From an uncultured Clostridia bacterium (lineage in GTDB: Bacteria; Bacillota; Clostridia; Christensenellales; Borkfalkiaceae), in the NCBI GenBank assembly GCA_944368925.1, contig CALVXG010000006.1, positions 1 to 64,000 on the forward strand: a stretch of DNA of 64,000 nucleotides. The letters are read 5' to 3'. Positions 45,302 through 53,874 of this stretch are shown in pieces (position 1 is the stretch's first letter; every line of letters begins with the position of its first letter). The notes under the pieces were generated by a model. The model was given only the letters and a program-made list of their open reading frames with translations. It made no database searches and had not been told where the DNA came from. The translations under genes and the position numbers were made by a program.

Positions 45302-47698
45302 ATGGTAAAATCCATCAAGATCAGGTTCATGTTCGTCCTGTCGGTTGCGCTGTGCTGCTGTCTTTTGGCTGGATTGCAGCCGTTCAAAGCGAGCGCCTCC
45401 AAATTTGTCGGGGTGATCATGGAAGAAAACTTTACTACCGAAGAATTTTCGACGGACAACTGGCGCCTTGCCGAGCCGGAGGACGGGGAAAGTTCTGTCT
45501 ATGTAAGCCCGAGCGAACCGTATTTGCTGCTGATGGGCCCGACGTACGATTCCGGCACGGCCGTATACATTGACGCGCCTGCGGAAGTCACTCCGGATAC
45601 GGGCAAGCTGATCGTCGAGTTCGATCTGATCGGCGAATCGGCGCACAACAGCATGTTTTCCGTGGTGACGGGGATCGGAAAGGCGGAATCGGGAGCAGCC
45701 GATTTCACGACGGAACGCCGTTCGCAGATGATCATGTGCGGAGCGGGCGGCAACGCATTTACCGTACAGGCGTACGGGTTGCCCGAATTTGCGGGACAGC
45801 CCGCCACGTTTAACATATACAACAACGGCACCAATTACGGCGGAGCTTCTACGGTCGGCGGATACGGGGTGAAGGGGAACCGCTACAGGCTCGTTTACGG
45901 GCAGGACGGTTCGTTCTATTCCTATGCTTCCCCGATCCTGGACGACGGGACGTACGGGGCGGAAGTCGCGGGATGCTACGTGACGGACGGCATGATCGAG
46001 AATGGGCACAGCGGATGCGTCGGGTTCTTTTTCTGGTTTGAAACGGCGGGCATCTCTTTAAGGAACGTAAAAATTTCCACGCAGTCTGCGGAAGGGGCGC
46101 CTTCGCTGACCGTGTTTGAGGATGCGCAGGAAAACGATTCGCTCAAGAGCGAATGGAAAACGGTCAACGGGAATACGCGGGTTTCCATGAGCAGGACGCC
46201 CGGCAGCGCGGTGTTTGACAATCCGTCCGACGAGAATTATTTGGTCAGCGCGGGTTCCAAGAACATCGAATACGACGCAATGTACGACGCGTATATCACG
46301 ATGGAATTTTCATTGACCTTCCGCGAACTGAACGGAGCGCGCAAATTCGGTTTGGCGTTCGGTCTGAACACCAGCGAGGACAACACGCAGACGGAAGGGG
46401 TGGCGTACCTGCATTTTAACCGAAACGCGCAGAACGAGCAGCTGATCGACCTTTCGTGGACGCTGAAGGGGGCCGATCAGGATCTTACTTCCAACGTGGT
46501 GACGCTGAACGCGTCGGACGTGATCGGAAAGACGCTGGATATCGTGATCAGCCCGTACGTAAACGGGAAAGCGGACGTGAAGATCGGAGATACGACGTAT
46601 ACGTTTATCGTCGAGGGAGAAAAGATCATTCTCAGCAAACGTCTTGCCTTTATCGCGCACGGCGGCGATCCCGAAGGCGGCGACACGGTCGTGGCGGAGC
46701 TGGGGCCCGTGACCATCACCAACCGTTACGATTCCGTTCCCGACGACATTGTCGATCTTTCGCAGGGTTTTGACGGGGTGGACGAAAACGGAAATCCCTG
46801 GTATGACAGAGACCTGTATTCTTTCGGCGGCGGGCTCGGATATACGTACGGCGATCTGAATGCGGGCGTATTCATGGAAGACGGGCAGCTTGTTTTCCGC
46901 AATGCGGGGCACAACTCCTATTTTTCGCCGTTGAAGGCGTTCGGCGATTTCCTGATGCAGTTTGACATCACGGATATCGCAAGGGAAGACGAGTATTCGC
47001 AGGACGGCATGCTGTATCGTCCGTTCATGCGCAGCTGGCTGGGCATAGCGTTCGGGCTTCCTTCGGCGGGCAGCCCGTATACGTCGGGATATTTGTTCTA
47101 TATCACGTCGCCTTATGAAGAGGACGCGGAAAATCCGGGCAAATACAAGGCTTCGGAGGCTCCTTCGACGTATACCATCATCAACGCGAGCGGCGCGGGA
47201 CTCGTGAGCGGTACGCTTCGGCACAACTTCCTCGATCCCGAACTGGACGGAAAGTCCATCGTCGTCCGGCTGAAAGCGGACGGGGGGATCCTTTCGTTCT
47301 CCTATTACGTCAAGGGAGAGGAGAGCATGGAAATGCTCGACGAACCGCTGTTCGAATACGACAACAACGGGTTGGGATTCGGCCACAACGGATATTTCGG
47401 GATCACCTGCACATCGGCAGGGGAACAGCCCGTGGCGGGAGATTTCAGCATCGATAACTTTGTGCTCAGAAGCCTGGACCGCAACGTGAATATAACCAAC
47501 GATCCCGATAAGCCGGTCGAGGAAGCGCCTCCCGTGCAGGAAGAGCCGGAGACAGAGGAGCCTGCGGGTTCGGAAGGCGGATGCTCGTCGTCCGTATTCG
47601 GAAAAGCGATGCCGGTTGCGGCGGTGCTTGCGGCGGCGTGCGGTGCGGTGCTTTGCCTGACGAAAAGAAATAAAACGGTAAAAAACAAAAAAGAATAA
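45302..47698 (+). CDS. Secreted Cys-tail-anchored protein with concanavalin-like modules
   Basis: 798 residues. Signal peptide at 1-33. Three beta-sandwich modules follow (about 40-265, 270-480, 490-725) with repeated GKLIVEFDLIG, EFSLTFREL and DFLMQFDIT strands as in LamG/laminarin-binding folds. A Glu/Pro linker precedes SEGGCSSSVFG, a hydrophobic helix and a Lys-rich end. The module plan matches the next protein (45302 versus 47717), e.g. the third module opens DGQLVFRN/DGTLFFEG. No catalytic residues recognised; glycan binding is inferred. Confidence 0.72.
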   Translation: MVKSIKIRFMFVLSVALCCCLLAGLQPFKASASKFVGVIMEENFTTEEFSTDNWRLAEPEDGESSVYVSPSEPYLLLMGPTYDSGTAVYIDAPAEVTPDTGKLIVEFDLIGESAHNSMFSVVTGIGKAESGAADFTTERRSQMIMCGAGGNAFTVQAYGLPEFAGQPATFNIYNNGTNYGGASTVGGYGVKGNRYRLVYGQDGSFYSYASPILDDGTYGAEVAGCYVTDGMIENGHSGCVGFFFWFETAGISLRNVKISTQSAEGAPSLTVFEDAQENDSLKSEWKTVNGNTRVSMSRTPGSAVFDNPSDENYLVSAGSKNIEYDAMYDAYITMEFSLTFRELNGARKFGLAFGLNTSEDNTQTEGVAYLHFNRNAQNEQLIDLSWTLKGADQDLTSNVVTLNASDVIGKTLDIVISPYVNGKADVKIGDTTYTFIVEGEKIILSKRLAFIAHGGDPEGGDTVVAELGPVTITNRYDSVPDDIVDLSQGFDGVDENGNPWYDRDLYSFGGGLGYTYGDLNAGVFMEDGQLVFRNAGHNSYFSPLKAFGDFLMQFDITDIAREDEYSQDGMLYRPFMRSWLGIAFGLPSAGSPYTSGYLFYITSPYEEDAENPGKYKASEAPSTYTIINASGAGLVSGTLRHNFLDPELDGKSIVVRLKADGGILSFSYYVKGEESMEMLDEPLFEYDNNGLGFGHNGYFGITCTSAGEQPVAGDFSIDNFVLRSLDRNVNITNDPDKPVEEAPPVQEEPETEEPAGSEGGCSSSVFGKAMPVAAVLAAACGAVLCLTKRNKTVKNKKE

Positions 47699-47716
47699 AT
47701 AAAAAGGGAGGATAGG

Positions 47717-50700
47717 ATGAGTAAAAAATTTACGGTTTTGCTGTGTGTTTTGGCTTTGGCACTGACCTTGTCGGGCGTTTTTGCGCAGAATGTCCGCGTG
47801 AATGCGTACGAACAGGCGGATGTGCTGTCCACGTCTTTGACGACGGTTACGGAGGAAGGGGAAAAGACGATCGATCCCGCCTGGGACGCGACCGCTTTGG
47901 GCGACACGAGCGTCGAATATGCGAACGGCGTGAGCGAGAATTACCTGTATCTGACGGGCGAACCCATGCAAATGCAGTTTGCCACGCCGATCACGCAGCA
48001 TAAGGACGTGGTGCTGGAATTTGACTACATGGCGGAGAGCAATGCAAACAGTTACATGGGTTATATGCAGTTCGGGCCTTTTGCGGGGCGCAATTCTGCG
48101 AACATGTCGGAAGGCACATGGCCGATGTTCAACTATATGAGCCAGCAGGTGATCGATTCTACGATCAGCGGCGGCGCATATGTCATGAAAATACAGGATC
48201 TTCGCGAAGGGGCGGATGCACCCGTTCAGGACACGGCGACGTTCAATTACGGTTTTGTTCCGGGAAACCGTATCCGCATGACGTTTGAAGTGGAATCGGG
48301 GGATGCGTACATTGCGCAAAAGCCGATCGGAAGCGCTGCGGAATTTACGGACGATGTGCGCATCGTAGAGTTCATGCAGGGGCCTACCGATCATCAGATC
48401 TCCGAATCTGCGCCCTGCTATTTTATGTGGTGTACATACCGTCAGGTCATGGTCGGCGATCTTGTTCTCCGTTACAGGGACGGCGAGATCATTCACGACG
48501 TAAACTTCGACACGGATCTGCGCCTGTATTGGGGAAATTTTGCGAACGGATATCACATGATCAACGTTGACAGACCCACCTGGCAGGTAGTCAGCCCGAT
48601 CTTTGACGGGATGAATACGGGCGAGCGCCTGGTTCTGAAAGAAGAGATCGTGAAAACGGAAGCCTGGGCTTCGACGAAGAAAACGGTATTTGAGATCAAC
48701 ACCGCGATCCGTATGATCGACATGACGGCAGCGGATCAGTCTTTCGGGTTCCTGTTGGGAATGCAGAATGCAAACGATGCGTGGGATGCGGAAGGCGTCG
48801 TGTATGTGAAATTCTGGAGAGATTCGAATTTTACGGGCTATATGGACGTCTTGCGCGGAGGTGTGCCTGTTTATACAAATCCTGTACCTTTGGATAATCT
48901 TTTGCGAAACAATTATGCTTTGAGAATTGTCGGGTATTCGGACGGTCAGCTGGAGATTTATATCAACGGTGTTGTTCGCGGCGGATACAGTGCCGGGGAT
49001 ATGTACGGAAAGATGGCGATCGTATCCGAAGGGGAGGGAGAGTCCCGTTTCGGATTTGGTTCGGAATTTACGGTGACACGCTATGCGGACGTCGTCTATG
49101 AAGGGGCAGATCAGGAGATCAACTTCAACGCATTGCAGGGAAGCGAAGAACCCGCATACGTGGACGAAGCCAAGTGGTACATGAATTCGACGACGGCGGC
49201 ATTCTTTGCGGACGAAGAAGCGGCGAAGGGGCTGCACGTTGCACAAGACGGTACGCTGTTCTTCGAAGGGACGACGGACGGTTCCATGTTTGCGCCCAAA
49301 GGGAAGTACGGAAACTTTATCCTCGAATTTGATTTCTATAACTATGCAACGGCAGACAAACCTGCGCAGAAAACGGATGAATGGCCGCACGGGTACAGTT
49401 CGCTGGGCGTATCGTTCGGAAAATCTTCGTATGATGCCAACTGGGCGTCTGCAAAAATTCTCATGTTCGATTCGGAAACGCTTGTTTTCCAGGCATTGAA
49501 CGACAATCCCGTAACGACGGGGACCGCGGCAATCTCAACGGCGGGAAAATGGAACAGATTCAAGATCGTGGCGCAGAACAACACGGTGACCGTGTATGCC
49601 TGTGAGCTGACGGAAGGCAAAGAAGATTATACTTCCGAAGATTATGTACAGGTCGGACAGTTCACGTGCCAGAATCAGGATGGATACATTTCTTTCGGTT
49701 CTACGGAAGGCGGGTATTTTAAATTAGACAACATCCGCATCACGAATATCGACGAAGGCATGGACGGGTATGTCGATTTTGCGCCGATCGCAGACGATTA
49801 CGGCCCCGCGAACGTGACCGCAGTTTCTGTCAACGAAGCATACGGCACGGTGACGGGCGGCGGTGCCTGCACGTTGGGCGATTCGGTTACGGTAACTGCG
49901 GCGGCGCAACCGCACTATGCGTTTGTGGAGTGGCAGGATGCAAGCGGTGCCACGGTATCCGAAGAAGCGTCTTATACGTTTACGGTGCTCAGCCGTGAAG
50001 TATCGCTCAAAGCGGTGTTTGAGGCGGTTTCTTACAATGTGACCGTTGCGGCAAACGATGATTCTATGGGCACGGTTTCGGGTGCGACGTCGGCCGTATT
50101 CGGTACGGAAGTGACGGTGAGCGCGACGGCGAACAAATACCACAGCTTTGTTGCGTGGAAGGATGCGGAAGGTACGACGGTATCCGAAAGTGCCGAATAC
50201 ACATTCAGCGTGGCGGGAAATACTTCTCTGACGGCAGAATTTGCGAGAGATTCTTATACCGTTACGGCGACGGCGAACGATGCGGCGTACGGAACGGTCG
50301 GCGGCGGAGCGACGGTGCAGGGCGGCGATTCGGTTACCTTGACGGCAACGGCGAACAGCGGGTACACGTTTGTGCGCTGGGAAGATGAGTCGGGGAACAG
50401 TTTGTCGACGTCGGCAGAGTACACTTTTGTACCCGAAAGCGATGTGATGGTTGTTGCGGTTTTCAGCGAAACTCCCGTGACGATCACGGTGACGGTATCC
50501 GACGAAGCGCATGGCACGGTGACGGGCGGCGGAACGTACGTCAAAGGGGACAGTGTGACGCTTACGGCGACGGCGAAGACGGGTTATAAATTTGTGCGCT
50601 GGGAAGATGCGGACGGCACGAGCGTATCGACGGACGCGGAATATACATTCACGGCGAGCGCAGACGCAACGTACAAAGCGGTGTTCGAAGTGAAAAACGT

Positions 50701-51064
50701 GACGATCACGGCGACGGTATCCGACGAAGCGCATGGCACGGTGACGGGCGGCGGAACGTATGCCGAAGGGGCAAGCGTGACGCTTACGGCAACGGCGAAG
50801 TCGGGTTATAAATTTGTGCGCTGGGAAGATGCGGACGGCACGAGCGTATCGACGGACGCGGAATACACGTTTACGGCGAGTGCAGACGCTACGTACAAAG
50901 CGGTGTTCGAAGCGGAGGAAACGGATTCCGATCCTGCAGACCCGGGTACGGACGATAAGGATGAACCCGCGGAGACGGGATGCGGAAGCGCGGTTGCGGG
51001 CGGATATCTTGCTCTCGGAGCGATCTGCGTATTGGCGGCGTGCGTACTTTTCCGCAAGCGTTGA
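47717..51064 (+). CDS. Giant secreted Cys-tail-anchored protein: concanavalin-like modules plus five divergent InlB repeats
   Basis: 1115 residues. Signal peptide at 1-32. Three beta-sandwich modules (about 35-255, 260-465, 470-690) as in its neighbour. From about 698 to 1072 come five repeats of about 74 residues with the pattern AYGTVTGGG, GDSVTLTATA, GYKFVRWEDADG, AEYTF, KAVFE, typical of divergent InlB (Flg_new-like) repeats. Then PAETGCGSAVAGG, a hydrophobic helix and RKR as final residues. The last two repeats are nearly identical in DNA. GGGAGG precedes the ATG. It probably acts as a stalked glycan-binding adhesin. Confidence 0.75.
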   Translation: MSKKFTVLLCVLALALTLSGVFAQNVRVNAYEQADVLSTSLTTVTEEGEKTIDPAWDATALGDTSVEYANGVSENYLYLTGEPMQMQFATPITQHKDVVLEFDYMAESNANSYMGYMQFGPFAGRNSANMSEGTWPMFNYMSQQVIDSTISGGAYVMKIQDLREGADAPVQDTATFNYGFVPGNRIRMTFEVESGDAYIAQKPIGSAAEFTDDVRIVEFMQGPTDHQISESAPCYFMWCTYRQVMVGDLVLRYRDGEIIHDVNFDTDLRLYWGNFANGYHMINVDRPTWQVVSPIFDGMNTGERLVLKEEIVKTEAWASTKKTVFEINTAIRMIDMTAADQSFGFLLGMQNANDAWDAEGVVYVKFWRDSNFTGYMDVLRGGVPVYTNPVPLDNLLRNNYALRIVGYSDGQLEIYINGVVRGGYSAGDMYGKMAIVSEGEGESRFGFGSEFTVTRYADVVYEGADQEINFNALQGSEEPAYVDEAKWYMNSTTAAFFADEEAAKGLHVAQDGTLFFEGTTDGSMFAPKGKYGNFILEFDFYNYATADKPAQKTDEWPHGYSSLGVSFGKSSYDANWASAKILMFDSETLVFQALNDNPVTTGTAAISTAGKWNRFKIVAQNNTVTVYACELTEGKEDYTSEDYVQVGQFTCQNQDGYISFGSTEGGYFKLDNIRITNIDEGMDGYVDFAPIADDYGPANVTAVSVNEAYGTVTGGGACTLGDSVTVTAAAQPHYAFVEWQDASGATVSEEASYTFTVLSREVSLKAVFEAVSYNVTVAANDDSMGTVSGATSAVFGTEVTVSATANKYHSFVAWKDAEGTTVSESAEYTFSVAGNTSLTAEFARDSYTVTATANDAAYGTVGGGATVQGGDSVTLTATANSGYTFVRWEDESGNSLSTSAEYTFVPESDVMVVAVFSETPVTITVTVSDEAHGTVTGGGTYVKGDSVTLTATAKTGYKFVRWEDADGTSVSTDAEYTFTASADATYKAVFEVKNVTITATVSDEAHGTVTGGGTYAEGASVTLTATAKSGYKFVRWEDADGTSVSTDAEYTFTASADATYKAVFEAEETDSDPADPGTDDKDEPAETGCGSAVAGGYLALGAICVLAACVLFRKR
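50477..50920 (+). repeat. 222-bp near-identical tandem repeat inside the surface-protein gene
   Basis: Unit 1 starts at 50477 and unit 2 at 50699, period 222 bp (74 codons). Only scattered differences separate the two, while the three upstream repeats have diverged. It points to recent duplication or gene conversion, and to possible length variation of the stalk. Confidence 0.85.
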
Positions 51065-51084
51065 CGAAGAAACAGAAATAAGAC

Positions 51085-51124
51085 AAGTCAGGCCGTATGC
51101 GCGAGTATGCGGCTTGACTTTTAT
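51085..51124 (+). terminator. Intrinsic terminator ending module C
   Basis: AAGTCA and following bases pair with the TGACTT side over about 16 bp, with G-T pairs, loop GCGA, then TTTT. It divides module C from the mannosidase unit. Confidence 0.7.
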
Positions 51125-51168
51125 GAGGAGCAAAAAGACGGAAATTTGTCGCTGAGCGGGAGGCAATC

Positions 51169-53874
51169 ATGAAAGAAAAAACAAAGATCTATATTTTACC
51201 CAGCACGCATTGGGATCGGGAATGGGTATTGCCGTTTGAAAAATTTCGCTATAAACTTGTCCGAATGACGGATCGGCTGTTGGATATATTGGAGAACAAC
51301 CCCGACTACAAATGTTTTCACATGGACGGGCAGACAATATTGGTGGACGACTATTTGCAGATACGACCCGAAAACAGGGAGCGGTTGGCGGCTTTGCTAC
51401 GTTCGGGGCGCATCATGATCGGGCCTTTCCGCGACATGCTGGACTGCCTGATTCCGAGCGGCGAGGCGATCACGCGCAATTTGCAGATGGGGTTTTCGGA
51501 CTGCAGGCGCTGGGGGACGGAGCCGCACCGCTGCGGGTATACCTGCGACGTATTCGGGCATAACGCGCAGATGCCGCAGATCTACCGCAATTTCGGGATC
51601 GATAATTGTCTTCTGTTCCGCGGCAGGAAAGGGTATGAAGACAATAAGTTTATCTGGGAAGGCGCGGACGGTTCGCGCGTGACGGTGCATAAAGCGGATC
51701 CGGACTATACGTATGCCGATTTTTTCCTGGTTGCGCGTTGGCCGCAGCAGGAAAAAGCGGAGCCCGATCTTGCAAAGATGGCGGAAGACGTAAAAAAGCA
51801 TCTGGACGGCATCAGAACGTATATCAAAGGGAATTGTCATTTTATGATCGACGGGGCGGACAATCTGGAGCCGGACGAACGTCTGCCGTGGTATATCGAT
51901 TATCTGAACAGGCATTTGCCCGAATACGAATTTATTTTATCCGATCTGAACGATTACAATGCCGAATGCAGGGAGCATCTCGGGGAGTATAAGCAGGAAA
52001 AGGGGATGTTGTACCGTTCCGCGAAGGAAGGACTGAGCAGTTTTGTGATGAAAAACGTCCTTTCGTCCATGGTGCAGCTCAAGCAGGAAAACATGTTCTG
52101 CGAAAACCTTCTTACATATGCGGCGGAACCTTTGGATCTTTTTTCCGAGCAGGCGGCGGGCGTGATCGCGGCGGATAACGGTTATTATGCGCCCCATCCG
52201 CGGGCGGGATTTTTCGATTACGCATGGAGCAAAATCGTGACAAACCAGCCGCACGATTCGTTGGGCGGCACGTGCTGTACGGCGACGCATCTGGACAATG
52301 AAAACGATTACAAGCGGGCGCGGGAGAACATTGAAGCGGCGCTGGCCGATACGATGGCGGAAATCGCGCGGCATGTCGATACGGAAGGCAGGGGCAAAGA
52401 CGGGGCCTTTCTTCTTTACAATCCTTCGCAATGCGATATAGATGAAGTTTGCACCGTCGATTTCAAGATTCGCAGCGGGACGCATTTTTCCGACTTTTTC
52501 TTTTACGATCCGCAGGGCAGGTTATTGCCGCATACGATGCTCTCATCGTATACGGTCACCGAGCAGATCGCCGAATTCCGTCAGCTGGCGGATTATGCGG
52601 ACTACGATCATTTCCGCATGGCGCTGCCCGTAAAGATTCCCGCGTTTTCCTGTCAGGTCATCACGTATGACATTCCGAAAACGGAGCGGCACATGGAAAA
52701 CAAGGAATGGAAATGTTCGCGCATGGATGCCGTACGCAGAGATTATACGACCATGCGGACGGGGACGCATACTTTTGCGAACGGGAAACTGGTCGTGGAG
52801 TTTCTTGCAAACGGCGCACTTTCCGTGACGGATTCGGAGACGGGGAAAAAATACGGAGAATTATTTTTGTTTGAAGACGATTCGGAGTGCGGCGAAGGGT
52901 GGAATCACAGGAGTGCTGTTTATGACGAAAACGTGGGTACGTATGGCGGAAATGCGCGTATTTCCATATTGACGGACAACGAAAATATAGCGTGCGTGCG
53001 CGTTCGGCACACGCTGCTTCTGCCGCAGGAAGCGGAGAAAAACGTCCGCCGCAGCGAGCGGGAAAAAGAATTCGTCATCGACGCCGTCTATACGATCACC
53101 CGCAACAGCAAGCGCATCGACTGCCGCGTCAGGATATGCAACAACGTGCACGATCACAGATTGCGCGTCGTGTTCCCCACCTATATGGAAACGGAAGAAT
53201 ATTATACAGCAATGCCGTACGGCTTGCAGAAATGGACGGAGGACAAGGAAGATCATTCGTATGATTTTGAACCGTATTCGCCCGTCGTTCCGGGACACGG
53301 GTGTCTCGTGATGGATGATGGCAAGGATATGTTTTCGGTGTACGCGAAGGGTTTGTATGAATTTGAAGTCGCAAAGAGGAAAGACAGGGCGGTCAGTCTG
53401 ACTTTGTTCCGCGCGATCCCGAAGGAAACGTTTATGCTCAAGAGCGACATGGGACAGTTGCAGAGGGAAATGCAGTTTGAATTTGCCGTCGATCTGGAGC
53501 GCCGCCCGATGGCGGAAGGACTGCGGCGATCGAAGGCGTACCAGCTGGGGCTTCTCACCTGTCCCGCGGCGGCCGCAGGGCGGGAGCTTCCCAAAGAATT
53601 CGGTATCCTTTCGGTAACGGGGAACGCCGTATTCTCTTCGCTGCGCGCGCGGGGATTGCTTTCGGGCAAGCCCGAGCTGCGATTGTACGATGCGGCGGGC
53701 GGCAGCAAGGGCGAAGTACGTTTTTACAAGCCGCTGAAGAGGGCGGTGCGCGTGCGGATGGACGGAACGGTGCTGGGTGAAGCAAACGTGCGCGAAGGCA
53801 GATTGCAATATGAGTTGTCCGATCATGAGATCGGGTCGTGGGTCTTGGAATTTCAGGCGGTGAAAGATGAGTGA
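51169..53874 (+). CDS. GH38 alpha-mannosidase, canonical, cytoplasmic
   Basis: 901 residues, no signal peptide. STHWDREW holds H14 and D16 (metal ligands); CGYTCDVFGHNAQMPQI carries nucleophile D127; TNQPHDSLGGTC has H362 as a further metal ligand. The region from about 500 on is the long beta-rich GH38 C-terminal part. All the expected residues of an active Zn/Co-dependent retaining alpha-mannosidase are present. GGGAGG precedes the ATG. The 3' end overlaps the next gene by 8 bases, in a three-gene unit. It would release mannose from imported N-glycan-like oligosaccharides; linkage preference cannot be read. Confidence 0.92.
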   Translation: MKEKTKIYILPSTHWDREWVLPFEKFRYKLVRMTDRLLDILENNPDYKCFHMDGQTILVDDYLQIRPENRERLAALLRSGRIMIGPFRDMLDCLIPSGEAITRNLQMGFSDCRRWGTEPHRCGYTCDVFGHNAQMPQIYRNFGIDNCLLFRGRKGYEDNKFIWEGADGSRVTVHKADPDYTYADFFLVARWPQQEKAEPDLAKMAEDVKKHLDGIRTYIKGNCHFMIDGADNLEPDERLPWYIDYLNRHLPEYEFILSDLNDYNAECREHLGEYKQEKGMLYRSAKEGLSSFVMKNVLSSMVQLKQENMFCENLLTYAAEPLDLFSEQAAGVIAADNGYYAPHPRAGFFDYAWSKIVTNQPHDSLGGTCCTATHLDNENDYKRARENIEAALADTMAEIARHVDTEGRGKDGAFLLYNPSQCDIDEVCTVDFKIRSGTHFSDFFFYDPQGRLLPHTMLSSYTVTEQIAEFRQLADYADYDHFRMALPVKIPAFSCQVITYDIPKTERHMENKEWKCSRMDAVRRDYTTMRTGTHTFANGKLVVEFLANGALSVTDSETGKKYGELFLFEDDSECGEGWNHRSAVYDENVGTYGGNARISILTDNENIACVRVRHTLLLPQEAEKNVRRSEREKEFVIDAVYTITRNSKRIDCRVRICNNVHDHRLRVVFPTYMETEEYYTAMPYGLQKWTEDKEDHSYDFEPYSPVVPGHGCLVMDDGKDMFSVYAKGLYEFEVAKRKDRAVSLTLFRAIPKETFMLKSDMGQLQREMQFEFAVDLERRPMAEGLRRSKAYQLGLLTCPAAAAGRELPKEFGILSVTGNAVFSSLRARGLLSGKPELRLYDAAGGSKGEVRFYKPLKRAVRVRMDGTVLGEANVREGRLQYELSDHEIGSWVLEFQAVKDE

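Noticed and set aside
46310-49390. A 1026-codon open frame on the minus strand opposite the two large surface proteins
   Set aside because: Same reason: Arg/His/Ile-rich, no recognisable motif, and the opposite strand codes for signal peptides, repeats and Cys tails.
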